Shown in pieces: positions 44,001-56,212 of a stretch of 64,000 bases of DNA (its first letter is position 1; each line of letters opens with the position of its first letter). The notes under the pieces were generated by a model. That model worked only from the letters and a program-made list of their open reading frames with translations. It was not told the origin of the DNA and did not search any database. This stretch comes from Adiantum capillus-veneris (lineage: Eukaryota > Streptophyta > Polypodiopsida > Polypodiales > Pteridaceae): contig CM043944.1 in the NCBI GenBank assembly GCA_014529385.2, positions 179,172,740-179,236,739 of the forward strand, written 5' to 3'. Made by a program: the position numbers and the translations under genes.

Positions 44001-44058
44001 AGCAAAGGCTGCTTGGAAACGGCATGCATATTCCTCAGGTTGTTGCTTATCAAGCATT
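41041..44058. other. Decayed sequence, probably the G4 interior
   Basis: Three kilobases with no confident domain on either strand. By position it should hold gag, protease, RT and RNase H of the plus-strand element whose integrase and LTR follow, but I see no RT motif. The wording CTCGGCA(C/T)GG recurs near 41457 and 41611. A short phrase GCATTAAGGATCACAGTT is doubled at 42786 and 42811. Confidence 0.4.
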
Positions 44059-44725
44059 TTGCACTCTATGTGCACTATCTCTATGAGATTACTTTTAAGT
44101 CTACTAATCACCAATAGAAGTCATGGCTCGGTTTGGGCGTTTGTGGATTTTTTCAAGTTAACCATGATGGTTATTTCAGACATTGTTGATTCTTCACCAA
44201 TGTTAAACACTATTGTGATTCCCCGTTTACCAGTCATCTGGGACGACTGTTTGTAAACCGTGAGGAAAACACACCTCAGTACTGTCAGTTATCCAAGGGA
44301 ATAGGCGGATTACAAAGAGTAATCTTGTGCTAAAAGATCTGCTAAGAGCATACGTTAGCACAACGCATTTCTGAATAGATGATTTTCTCCCTATTCTACA
44401 ATTTGTTTAACTACGATTTTCGACTTTTGAACACCTCTTGTGGTGGGGTTGGAGATTGTGTCAATACTTTCATACGTCAAGGACTTACCAGGTATGCTAA
44501 CAAAGTATGTTGGCAAGTAACCTTCATTAGGGATGAGCATATAGTTCTTGTCTTCCAAACTATTTAGAATTCTAACACGAGGACATTCCCTATCTACGGA
44601 CTTTTCAAGATACTCAAGCGAGAAGGAAATCTGGCTCACAACTGCATGGAAAGTTACGCCAAGGTTTCCTTGCATTATTCCAGTACCTTCAGAAGATCTG
44701 AAAACTGGTTATGCCTTTGGACAAC
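44059..44725 (+). pseudogene. G4 Ty3/gypsy integrase remnants
   Basis: At 44113-44256 the frame AFVDFFKLTMMVISDIVDSS, then PMLNTIVIPRLPVIWDDC, resembles the integrase phrase VDRFTKM...LNTIVRLHGLP..IVSDRD. At 44467-44720 RQGLTRYANKVCWQVTFIRD and then IYGLFKILKREGNLAH match the C-terminal ANKVRR..VTF and GPFKILKRVGNLAY wording of plant gypsy integrases. Many stops are present. Orientation and order agree with the LTR at 44991. Confidence 0.55.
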
Positions 44726-44975
44726 TCTTAGTTGAGGTTACTCCTTTACAGCACTCAAGCGAGTCATAAATGGAGTTACCATTTAGACCCAAGTGGTTGC
44801 AAACGGACAACAATGTAGAAAATCAAGATGTTGCTCTTGGTTTCATTGAACCTCCTCACTGCACCAATTATCGGTCATACAGACAATTGTCTCACTTATG
44901 GGACGTCAGTAAAGAAAACATCAGTATTCTTAAGAAGATATTACTACTTGTGTTTTCGAGGACGGAAACTCTTCC

Positions 44976-44990
44976 TTAAGGGGGGAGTAA
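44976..44990 (+). promoter_or_regulatory. G4 polypurine tract
   Basis: TTAAGGGGGGAGTAA directly before the TG of the LTR. The preceding decayed frame reads CVFEDGNSSLRGE, a usual polyprotein end in this lineage. Confidence 0.85.
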
Positions 44991-45323
<333 letters not shown>

Positions 45324-46260
45324 TTAAAAAACGTTATAATGTTGCTTAAGAAACACTTGGATGCATAAGCGAAGCTTCTATAAATCAATTTTGTGACAAA
45401 CATTGCTTAAGCAACACAAAATGTGTCACTTGAGCAACCTTTGACATCCCTACCAACAAAGATTTCTAGTAGTGCTTTGACAAGGAATATTCATGATCAA
45501 GACCATTGACAAGAGACGTGCTTGCATCATCTTTATTTTTAGAATTCTTTGAACATTGTCTCTTCATGTGACTCTTATGTTTCCGCTTGAAACAACGATT
45601 ATCATGAACATACTGTGCTCTTTTCTCATCATTCAATTATCCACCAAATATTCCTTTTGCAACTTCTTCGTCTAGAGTCAACGAGAGTTGACTCCTAGAC
45701 TTTTCTCAACCCTTTATTAACATTATTATGTGCTTGATTGAGTTTCTTGTTGGCCACCTTTGGATTACCATCATTGTTATCCTATTCATGCTCTAACACC
45801 ACATTGATAGCCTCTTCAAGTCCTTAGGCTTGGTGAAATGGACATCAAACTTGATTTCCTTGTCCAAACTATGGAGGGAAGTTTTGAGACAATTCTCTTG
45901 GCTCCCAAAGCTAAGCTACAAGCTGCCGTTCAGACTTGTGTGTCGTTCTGACAAACTTCAAGCCACTCATCCTTGAGTCATTGCAAATAACTTGGTGGCA
46001 TAAAGCAAGATTAAGAGCTGTGTGAAACCTATCTCAATCACAGAAGATGGGGTAATAAGGATAACTCCCTTCTTGATGAAGCTTAGCCTACTGCTCTTAC
46101 CACAAGTAATACCAATTAATGGTGTCACCCATCGCGTAAATTGTAGCAACTAAAACCTTATCATTGCAAGAATTCCTAGTAGTGGCAAAATAAGAATTGA
46201 ATTGAAGAAACACGAATAGATTTTGGATGCATCTATCTTACCATCATAATTACTAAAGGT
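45324..46260 (-). pseudogene. Possible gag scrap
   Basis: The minus strand has FDVHFTKPKDLEEAINVVLE followed by HE, then NPKVANKKLNQAHNNVNKGL (about 45710-45860), after QENCLKTSLHSLDKEIKF. This style (a K-P-K-D-L-E-E-A-I helix then a polar tail) fits the C-terminal part of LTR-element gag. A Cys/His-rich stretch near 45540-45600 is too broken to call a knuckle. Many stops are present. Confidence 0.35.
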
Positions 46261-46969
46261 CATTTTTTACATCACCGTCAATATTAAACACTTACTTGAT
46301 GTACATGTGTTGGCTTGGGATGAGGTTGCATTTGTAAAAACCAATTGAGCTAGCTCTTGCATGTGTCGGCCCCTTTCTTACTCCACTACAAGTCTCTATG
46401 CCTCCCTATCTTGCTCAACTGTGAGTCTCTATGCTCCCGTGGCTAACTGCCAGTCTTCGTGTTCCACTTTGAGAGAAAGTCTCCTTCCCTCACCATCTTT
46501 CTCTACAGCAATTTGATCCCTTCAATGCAGTCATCTGATCCCTTTCTACATGGACCCATGCAACATCATATTGTACGAGAAACGTCATCATTGATTGCAT
46601 CATGACCTCCATTGAAATTGGCTCCAGTCTGGTGTTGGTGTTGATGGTGATGGTGAAGGATCATGCCTGATTGATCCAAGCAAGATGCCCCCAGACTACT
46701 CTACCATCTCCCTCACGTTGTCATCAATTGGTGGAAAATTGTCCATGCCACTATTGATGACAACCCTACAATTCCTTAACTAAGAAGGAGATAAAATTTT
46801 AACCCAAGTTGTTGCTTGCGACTTGTGGTGCACCCCTCAACGGCCTTGCGCTCACACCAAAGTTTCTTTTAGCAAACTCAAGCAAAACAAATACTTCAAT
46901 GCGTATGATGGCTTGAATTGATGACAAACTATGACGATGACTATTGCAAATGAAAAAATAACGGAACCT
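46261..46969. other. No recognised gene
   Basis: A short repeated phrase (CTCTATGCCTCCC, CTCTATGCTCCCG) near 46391-46440 is the only pattern seen. It was read on both strands. Confidence 0.5.
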
Positions 46970-47760
46970 TTGGAGGTGAACATTGCATATCTCTTACACA
47001 TGCAAATTTTGACAACATCAATGATTGTCTTGGAATTGCATCATTTGCCAAGGCACAAATCTTGCATGCATGCTTGTCTGGCGCTTTGCAATGGAAATCT
47101 ACATCTAAATGGTTGGTGTTGAGATGTAAATTTCCTATGCATGGTCGTATGGGATCATGTTGTGGAAATTTGCGCCTTGATGGTTGACACACTTTCAAGA
47201 CAGTACCAAAATTCTCTTTAAATTGGCACGATTGAAGGATAGGGGTGCTCTATCCCACACACATGAAATATTTTACGACCATGGAAGATTGTGTGGAAAT
47301 TGCGTCAATTACACACATGCACATTTCCTAGATGGCATGGTCGTATGGCCTCATGGAAATTTGTGTCTAGGTGGTTAATGGACTTCAAAGATAATGTCAA
47401 TTAGCTCTCAAAATTTGATTGTCTTGAAATGCCTCAAAGGCTCAAAAGTGCAAATTTCCAAAGCATGGCCCTACGGTGCCATGTGGTGAAAATTTGTGTC
47501 TAAATGCTAGGTGCAAAAAGGGTGCTAGAATTCTTACAAAATTTTCATGCGTTGGTAAACAATATATTCTTCGTGCATATAAATTTTGATAACCATCAAA
47601 AACCATCTTGAAAGTACCCCAAACAAATTTTAATGACCACTCGAGACTATCTTAGAATTGTGCCAACTGCCCACGCAAAAGTTTCCTATGCAAGATGTTA
47701 TGGCATGATGCAATGGAAATTGCATCTAGGCGGTTGATGCATTTCCAAGATGATTGTTGA
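46970..47760. repeat. Degenerate repeat array, irregular spacing
   Basis: A module AAATTTCC..ATGCATGGTCGTATGG..CATG..GGAAATTTGTGTCTAGGTGGTT recurs imperfectly near 47129, 47321, 47451 and 47673, with a partial copy near 47081. Spacing is 130-222 bp. No coding is seen. Confidence 0.7.
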
Positions 47761-48301
47761 TCGACTAAACAATTAGATAGCCATCAAAATATTTTGATTG
47801 AAGATTTCCTGCAACGTGGTGGTCCCCTTCAAATTTTGCTCAAGTGGGATAATTCCTTTTATGCACATTTAATGTCTAAGCCAACGTTTGTAAATACATG
47901 AAAATACAATCGTAAGAATATTCTTTTGTAAGACTATTTTGATATGCCTAGTGTAGATTTTAAAACAGTTCCTATGAGCCCTCAACCATTGAGTTTGGAT
48001 ACTATGAGATAGCCTTGTGCCAGATCTCAAAACCTTAGTTCGTTCACTTTTAAGCAACAATCAATTAAGTGGACAAGAGTCTTGCAGAGCGATATCTGGC
48101 TATCATGAGAATTTTTTCATTTGTGCCTACGAGATGCTAATGCAATTGATACCGTTTGCTTCATCTTTCCATGCTTATTTCATTGATTCTCTTCATGTTA
48201 TGAATTACTACCCAGACATGAAGAGCTATTTCTACTTGTTGTATCCTATAGAATTGTATGTTTTAACTTTTGAGACCATAGTTCTTTAGCATTGGCCTTG
48301 T

Positions 48302-48560
48302 TCATAATCCTGAAGAATATTGATTCACCAAGATGCAACCTAATAGTTGCCATGGCAGGAGCATCAAACTTCTCCAATGATCATCAATGTACAAACCCTC
48401 TTTGCGCTCTTTTAATGGCACTGCACATCCTTTGTTGATTAGGAGATCAAATATTCTCTGCTTCCATATAGTGAAATTTGTACCATCAAATTTCACTATG
48501 TAGTAATCTTCTGTCCCAGAAGATCCAACTATAGTGACAATAGATAATTGGAAGAGAATA
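48302..48560 (-). pseudogene. Copia-type gag N-terminus
   Basis: The minus frame reads SGTEDYYIVKFDGTNFTIWK, then QRIFDLLINKGCAVPLKERK and DDHWRSLMLLPWQLLGC. The K-F-D-G-x-N-F-x-x-W-K motif is the conserved start of copia gag (DUF4219/UBN2 type). It stops after about 70 codons. No pol follows below it. Confidence 0.8.
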
Positions 48561-51185
48561 ACACTAAGAGCTTAAGTCCATTTTGTCGCAAAAATTTTAG
48601 CAATATTCTCTACTCAGAGATCAAAATCTCAACTAGAAACTCAACTAGAGATCAATATTCTCTACGCAGAGATCAAAATCTCAACTAGAAACTCAACACA
48701 ATCATCGTAAGGCCAATGTAAAAGAGCGTTGTAGAGAAAAACTAGACAACTCGCGATGAAATAAATCCGACACAGTCTCCTATATACAAAGATCAAAATC
48801 TCAAGCAAAAGTCAACAAAAAACAATGCATAAAGCAACAAAGAGTACTGATTGGGCATACACTGGCATAAACTTCTCAAAGAAACTATTGAAAGACTATC
48901 AACTTGGGATCAAAGCACCGATACCAGTCGATACATCTCTTATGGCGAGGCCACGAATACTGATCTCTAGCAACCTAATCCATCTCACTTGATAGCTCGG
49001 TCCCTAGTGCTCAATTTCAAGAAAAACCTCACGTAACAGCTTTCACAAAAGGCTATGCAAACACGACTAGCCACAGTCTCAAAAAGGACTTTTCGGGATT
49101 GAGTCTCCAAAACGATCGAGATTGCCAAACAAGCGAAAATCGACTCCACAATGAGATACAATGGCAATATCCACAATACAACGTATATAAAAAATATGAA
49201 ATTATCACTCTAATATAGCAAGACAGGCAATCAAACAGGCATAGGATATACAATCAAACAAGCACCAATGAAATGTAAGAAAAAATGTGACCCGAAGTGA
49301 GCTCCCTGTGGAGAGTTAAAAACTGCTCTCAACAAAGCTCAAGCACACATAAGGTGCTAATCATCAATATCCATAAACATAAAACTTCCAAAGAGAAGCA
49401 ATCATTGGTCAGAGATCTCCCACACAACTCTCACTGATATTAAGCCATTAGAATCTAAGATTGTGTGATTTGGATAAGATTAGGTGTTTTTTCCATTTAG
49501 GAACAATTTTTTTATTTGCAATTAGCTATTACGATACGGTCTCCTATGGCCTTGATATCCTAGAGTTTTGTGCTAGTAGATTTTTGAATAGTATAGACAA
49601 CTATTTCACCTATCATCAAAGCTCATAGGATGGTAGAGTGTGCATAGCTCGTTAGTATAGATATTGAGTGTTAGATTCATATAGCTCTCTAGAGAACACT
49701 GTGTCTATGATGTTTAGAGCCTCTTACCATAATTGGTGCAACAATGTCCTTAAATTGCTATTATGATAGTCAGAGTCCTCGCTTTTACACAGTCGGATCT
49801 TGATGTATTTGTCGATATTGGCATCGTTGCCCACGACGTAGGACTTGGAGGAGAGGTCTTTTGACACTTTCATCCACTTGTCACCAACCACACCAAAAAA
49901 GTTAAAGTGACATATTCAAGCTCTACTATAGACTAATAAGTCGTGTGTACTTGTCAATTTTTAAAATTAGTTAGTGTTTATGGTTTATGTGGTTGATTAG
50001 TAAAGAGTGTTATGGTCTAATTATGATTTTGAGATTATACTACCTTTTAATATCCATTTCCTTTCTCTGTTACTTCACAATTTTGTCTTCTTCACATTAG
50101 TAGAGATTTTGGGATAGGCAAGCATCTTTGGCACTATATTAGATCATCCCAAAGATTGCCAAAAACCTAAAGCTAGTACATGTTTTGCCATAACTTGCAA
50201 GTTTCAAAAGATAGTCAGTAGGAAATGCATATGAGGTTAGATCTAAGTTTTGACCACATATTTGGATTCCCTACATTGCAAGCTTTTCTCACACTTTGGT
50301 ATTGATGCCGGGCTTCAAAGCACTTCTTCTTCCTCCTTTTCTTCTTCTTTTTGTCGATGATTATATTAGGTTGGACTTGCTAGCAATGCATCAATTGATA
50401 AAATAGCATCATATGCCATCCTTATCAACATTGCTAGAGATTTGTAAGTAACACCTTTTATCCTTCTTCTTTTTTACAAGCTCTGGTGCATAATGTGTGC
50501 ATAGCATGAGTTAAAGCTATACATGCTTTTTAAACAACCCAAAATTTCAAACTTGATAGCTAATGCAACCTAGATAGTGCAAAGAAGCATGTAAGCCATT
50601 GTTGAGACATTGTTTACAATTGACTTAGGCAGGCTGGTGTATTTGAAATTTGTGGCCAATTATTCACCATTATGATATGGAGTGCTATAAATGACATTAG
50701 TGGAAAGAAGTTGCAACTGCTTTGAAGTATTGGACCTGCTAAGTTGGTCATAGAAGAGTTCTTGTGACGATGACTTTTCCTGGACCTTGGTTGCATTGTA
50801 ACAATTTGCAACCATCCCCAGGGTCATTAATCAGGATGTGAGCCTCAATCAAGGTAGTTCGCTTGACCAAAATTGTTGTGCTCTTTGGAGTCCATTGAAG
50901 CATCGTCCATTATTTGGTTACTCCGCTTGGTTGTGACATTGTCTCTACCTAATCTTGTTGTGATCAAATTTGCTTGAACCTAAAGGGTTACTTGGAGAAT
51001 GTTTGCCACCACCCACTATCTTGAGGTGATTGTATATGTGATTAACTTTGTGTAATTTATTTAAGTAAAAACAAAAGATTGATAAAAGGAAGAGCCAAAT
51101 GGTTGCAGTGTCCATATTTGTAATAGGCGATCTCCTTCTTGATGCTTAAGGTGGTAGAGAACTCTTTGGTAGAGGTGATCTCTTA
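48561..51185. other. No recognised gene
   Basis: A phrase AGATCAAAATCTCAACTAGA is repeated at 48620-48700, which may be the leader of the gag above. A weak PBS-like TGGTATCGGTGC in minus sense lies at about 48915-48926, without an LTR start beside it. The rest to 51185 is AT-rich with no domain, LTR end or long frame. Confidence 0.45.
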
Positions 51186-51190
51186 AGGAC

Positions 51191-51380
51191 TCAAATTTAT
51201 GTGGCCCCTTGGTAGTAGCCTTCCACGACAAGTAGAGGAGTTGGACTTCGTTGTCTCAAGATGCATTAAGTGAAGCGCTTAAGACCCAAATGTATGTGGC
51301 CTATTGATAGTAGGCTTCAACTACAAGTAGAGTAGGAATTTGTTGTTCCATGATGCGTTAGCTGAAGTGCTTGGTCCTTG
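51191..51380. repeat. Imperfect tandem repeat, 95-bp period
   Basis: TCAAATTTATGTGGCCCCTT at 51191 corresponds to CCAAATGTATGTGGCCTATT at 51286. Similarity persists through the TAGTAGCCTTCCACGACAAG part and the GCATTAAGTGAAGCGCTT end. Confidence 0.8.
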
Positions 51381-51833
51381 AGGGAGGGTTTGTTGGATCC
51401 TGTGCATTATATTGATTGCTTTTGGCCTTTGTCACCATGCTTTTGTCCTCTACTTAGGTCTACATCAAAGTTGATGCTTGGCTCACCATGTAGCTCTTGA
51501 TGGTCTTGTTGTCGTTGATGCTCTTTTAGTGAGTCTTTAATGAGATTTCTTTGATATCGAACGGTGACTGACTAATTGGGTCCTCTTTGTACGATGATTG
51601 GAATGTTTATATCCACCTTGTAGTGAGCGTCTTAGGACGCCACCAAGCTAGGCTTTACATTGGTAGGTCATTGGTCACTTTTTAGCCCTCAAGCGACTTC
51701 TCATTGCTTCTCATTCAAGGGAGCATCTGGGTGCTCATCATTCAAGGCTCCCATAAGTTCAATGGCCAAGTTAAAGAAGCCAATACAAAGACAAATCCCT
51801 TTTACAAACTTATTGACCCCAAACTTATCGGCG

Positions 51834-51846
51834 GGGGGGGGGGGGG
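51834..51846. repeat. G-run
   Basis: Thirteen G in a stretch of otherwise unassigned sequence (51400-52000). Confidence 0.9.
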
Positions 51847-52010
51847 TTTCTCTTATAAAAAGCAAAAAGGATTGCCTTTCTATCTGCATGAGATGATTGT
51901 TGATTCACGTGATAACTTTTAATCTGGAAATTTCCCCTAATGCCAAATTTCAATACTGCGTTGCAATCAGCTCATGCAGATAGAAACACAAACCGTTTTT
52001 CTTTCCATAC

Positions 52011-52411
<401 letters not shown>

Positions 52412-52413
<2 letters not shown>

Positions 52414-53072
52414 CACAACAAGCAACAATGCTAACAAGAAAATAATATCGCAGTTCCCCCACGTATATGGCGTAGAAAACTCCACCTGCATACATGAAAT
52501 GACGAAGTCAGAAATTAGGAACTCTACACAGTAGTGTGTGTTTGGTTGTGCAAGCCTTTCTTCGAGAGTGTGGACACAAACATGTGCAACACATAAGGAA
52601 AGGAAATGCAGTCTGTGATGCAATCATGAGGAAGAGGATATAGCTAGATGGAGTAGCTCAAGCACGCAAAGAATTCCAAGAGCTGCTTGCAGCGTACCTC
52701 TCCAATACCAGCTCTCTCTCTCTCTCTCTCTCTCTCTCAAAAGCTGTCTGGAGAAAGTTTTCCTGCACTAAGAGATGGTGGGGAATGGTGATAGGGGCGA
52801 CACAAGTTATTGTATCGAGTGCCGAAATCAAGATGGCCAGGCGAAAGGCTGCAAGTACAGAAGTGCTGTCAAGGGTGTAGGTGGCATGCTATGGATTCAA
52901 CAAGCAGTGAAGGCTGTTGAGACAGGGGAAGAGAGTAAACACGGGCAACGCCAGTCCCTACATGCCGTAATAACAAGGTCACCATGTGGGCAAACATTAA
53001 CAAGGACAGCCGCGAGAGAGAGAGAGAGAGCACCTAGAAGACGTCAAATGTCATCGTAAAGAATGTGTCCGC
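52412..53072. other. Unassigned, with a CT microsatellite at 52711-52738
   Basis: The plus frame 52775-53059 (NGDRGDTSYCIECRNQDGQA) is open for 94 codons but ends in SSR-coded Arg-Glu repeats. I recognise no domain. Confidence 0.4.
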
Positions 53073-53137
53073 GTTACTGCTCGCTCTCTTCTGTAGAGGA
53101 AGTGGCACAATTAGCTCTCTCTCTCTCTCTCTTTCTA

Positions 53138-53191
<54 letters not shown>

Positions 53192-53271
53192 GACACCTGC
53201 CACAAGTCATCGTAAAGAATGTGTGTCAGCGTTACTGCTCGATCTCTCCTGTAGAGGAAGTGGCACAATAG

Positions 53272-53310
<39 letters not shown>

Positions 53311-53398
53311 GACACTTCGGGCCACATCCTTCGTTGTCACTGGTGATCCTTGCGAATTTTGATGAGTACTTTTTCTACATATGAATGTTCCAAGGTTA

Positions 53399-53444
<46 letters not shown>

Positions 53445-53566
53445 CAACACACACACACCACACACACACACACTGACACTTCGGGCCACATCCTTCGTTG
53501 TCACTGGTGATCCTTGCGAATTTTGATGAGTACTTTTTCTACATATGAATGTTCCAAGGTTAGCAA

Positions 53567-53597
<31 letters not shown>

Positions 53598-53600
53598 CCC

Positions 53601-53646
<46 letters not shown>

Positions 53647-53740
53647 ACCTGACACTTCGGGCCACATCCTTCGTTGTCACTGGTGATCCTTGCGAATTTT
53701 GATGAGTACTTTTGCTACATGAATAAAATGTTCCAGGTTA

Positions 53741-53801
<61 letters not shown>

Positions 53802-53815
53802 GCAACCCTAACAGC
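53073..53815. repeat. Higher-order array of (CT)n(CA)n plus unique spacers
   Basis: Spacer type 1 (CTGACACTTCGGGCCACATC to GATGAGTACTTTTTCTACAT, about 95 bp) occurs three times, from 53308, 53473 and 53650. Spacer type 2 (CGTTACTGCTCG to GAGGAAGTGGCACAA) occurs twice, from 53073 and 53231. Between spacers lie (CT)n followed by (CA)n. The unit is about 165-180 bp. Confidence 0.95.
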
Positions 53816-54228
53816 AAGCGCCCGACTCTTTCTTTTGCTCCTAGTCGGCCTCCCAAGGGCGAGGGGAAGCCCTGGGGGAGAGCCCCCTACACCCAAGCTT
53901 CGCCCCTTCCCCATCTTCTTCCAATCCATACCCAAACTCGCCTCTAGCCCCCTAGCTCGCGGCTGCTCAAACCTCGGCTCCAACCCGACTTCAGCTCGTT
54001 GCAAACTTTGGCTTCAACTTCAACCGCAGCTTAATCGAAAAATTACACCCTGTTCACCAAACAAACAGGAGTCCCTTCCCACGGTGCAAGTAGTAGGCAG
54101 GGAATCCGACCTACTCAAACCTACAAATCAGACAGGGGGCTTCTTCTTCAAGCAACGATGCAACGCTGCGGATCTATCTCCCAATCAAACGAACGCGACT
54201 CTTCGTGCCCACCCCACGTGTGGATCCG
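53816..54228. other. GC-rich stretch after CT tract
   Basis: Less AT-rich than its surroundings, with C-rich wording like a plant 5' UTR. A 156-codon plus frame (53835-54305) has no recognisable domain. Confidence 0.35.
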
Positions 54229-54366
54229 ATGGATCGTCTTCAAGCTCAAATTCGAGAGCTCAAGGACGAGAATGTAGAGCCCAAGGCTGTATTCTGTGTA
54301 CATAAGAGACCGCTAGTGGAAAGCATCTCTATAAAACTGAGTACAAAAAAACCCTCGAGATGCTAG
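54229..54366 (+). CDS. Hypothetical short frame, helical start
   Basis: The 45-codon frame opens MDRLQAQIRELKDENVEPKA, an amphipathic coiled-coil-like helix, and ends CV...KKPSRC. It could be the first exon of a lost gene, after the CT-rich leader. No splice site is obvious. Chance is quite possible. Confidence 0.2.
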   Translation: MDRLQAQIRELKDENVEPKAVFCVHKRPLVESISIKLSTKKPSRC

Positions 54367-54444
54367 ATATAGCCTATCTCGTAGGATCTTTAGGACAGAA
54401 AAAAACCAAAGGTGGATGTGGAAGAATCCACCAAAGGCAACTCC

Positions 54445-55044
54445 TCAAGCTGCAGTATGAGAGTGCGTAGGATGACCACTGTGGTGGGGAGTAATGCCAC
54501 TGAATGTGACCCCTGACAAACCTGGAAAACATTTGGGAGTGAGCCCTTCGTTGATAAAAACAAGCCTGCCTTCCCCGGCTTCCTCCACCAGAATGTACAC
54601 AATAAAAGACGGTGTAGCACTAAGAACGTCGGGACAACAAGCTTGCCACACGTTCCATAATGTAATGGCAACTAGCATGCAAAACACCTCATATCGGAAC
54701 ACAGAATCATCATCCTGCGCATCCCCACTGTGTATCATGCTCAAGGTAATTATGAGATACCCTAAGGCTATCAGCATAAAAATCTGATATGTGGCAGCAC
54801 CCTCAAAAAACAAAATCTGATATGTGAGAGCACCCTCAAAAACCAATGTCTGCCACGACAATGCATCAACCATTAGACTACTCCCCACATAAGAAAGCCA
54901 AACTCCACCCCTGCTATAGAAACAAGTAGTGCCAGAGCTCTCCAAACAAGAAGTGATGTGATGGATCTGCAAAGGCAGTGGCTGGAAGTCTCTACAATCC
55001 AACCAGAATTGATGGGTCATGCGAAACAAGGTTTTGCCATACAT
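54445..55044 (-). CDS. Hypothetical 199-residue membrane-like frame
   Basis: An open frame from Met at 55044. It has hydrophobic stretches at about residues 90-105 (FMLIALGYLIITLSMI) and 120-150 (FCMLVAITLWNVW, FIVYILV). A tandem internal repeat lies at residues 68-88 (LVFEGALTYQILFFEGAATY). An acidic loop GDAQDDDS lies between the hydrophobic segments. No known family is recognised. The downstream frame continues in other frames (54390-54671), so an older, longer product may be broken. Confidence 0.3.
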   Translation of the reverse strand: MYGKTLFRMTHQFWLDCRDFQPLPLQIHHITSCLESSGTTCFYSRGGVWLSYVGSSLMVDALSWQTLVFEGALTYQILFFEGAATYQIFMLIALGYLIITLSMIHSGDAQDDDSVFRYEVFCMLVAITLWNVWQACCPDVLSATPSFIVYILVEEAGEGRLVFINEGLTPKCFPGLSGVTFSGITPHHSGHPTHSHTAA

Positions 55045-55082
55045 TCAGGCAATCTGACTTACACCACAGATGAGATCTTGAC

Positions 55083-55320
55083 TGTCACAAACTGCTGACG
55101 TGTCAAAGCCTTGAATAAGAGAGCCAACCTGCACATGCCGGCCGAGGGGCCTAAACCCTAAGAAGAACAAGTAACAGAAGAAGAAGTCCTACCAACTTAT
55201 GGGGACCCCGTCCGACAGGGCCCCAATTGACATAAAGGATTAAAATAAAGTAGGACTCTCACACACATACAAAAGAGACTTGCGCAAATTGATGACGTGG
55301 TAGATTTTTGAAAATTGCAC
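55083..55320 (+). mobile_element. S element 5' LTR, left part
   Basis: Starts TGTCACAAACTGCTGACGTG at 55083 and matches the first third of the S solo LTRs at 56218 and 61122 (reverse). It breaks off after GAAAATTGCAC, where the E element begins. The remainder of this LTR resumes at 62210. Confidence 0.85.
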
Positions 55321-56212
55321 CATGCATGACCAGTCACTTAGATTAGATGCATATCCTCCAGTTGCACGCAGCATGATCATCAGCATTCCCATAAAAATTC
55401 ATCAAGGGAATTTTCCAGTGTATTAAACCTATTTTCCGATTTTTCACATTTTTCACTTATTTATTGACTTTTGTTGGGAACTAGGTAGGCAATTTTGCTA
55501 AGACAATATATAAGCAAACCAAAGCTAGCACTTTCTGGCAGAAGAGGCAGCAGGAGCATTGCTCAACAGGCCACTTCTCAAGCAAGACCAACCCATTCAA
55601 CCTGGCGTTTCCTAGCCCTAAAGGCCAGCGTTTTCAGCGTAAGGACCAGCCTGGCGTTTTGGAGGATCACCAATCAGCCAACGATTCTAGCCAAGTGCCC
55701 AGTTCATCTAGCGTTTGGGGATTTCAGCCCATCCTTGCCGGCATCACAGATTCAGCCCTACACTTGGCGTTTTTGAACAGCCTCAGCCAACATTTTTGGG
55801 ACAATAACCTCAACATTTTTGATAGCCCTCATCAACGTTTTGCACCAGCACTTCAGCACCAGTAGCATAGCGTTTTTTCAGCAGTTTTCCAGCACCATAC
55901 TACAGCGTTTTTGCACCTGCAAATTCAGCACTTGAAACCTAGCAAGAGCAGCGTTTCTGGACAGCAGCAGAGCAGCGATTTGTATGACAACAGTCCAGCG
56001 TTTTCAGCCATAAGAAAAACAGTGTTTGTTGCACACGAAGGCACAGTAGCAGATAGCGTCGTCCTCATCGGCGTCGTCATCATAGCAGCATTCAGTTTTC
56101 AGCCATAGTCTCTTCATCGTCGGCACCACCATCGGCCTTGACCTCGAACCATTTAGATTTGCATCAGCATCTTGCACCAAATTGTGCAATTAATAGTAGA
56201 CCACTCTCGCCA

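Noticed and set aside
48915-48926. TGGTATCGGTGC (minus) as a copia PBS
   Set aside because: Two mismatches from the Met type and no LTR TG beside it. Kept only as a remark.
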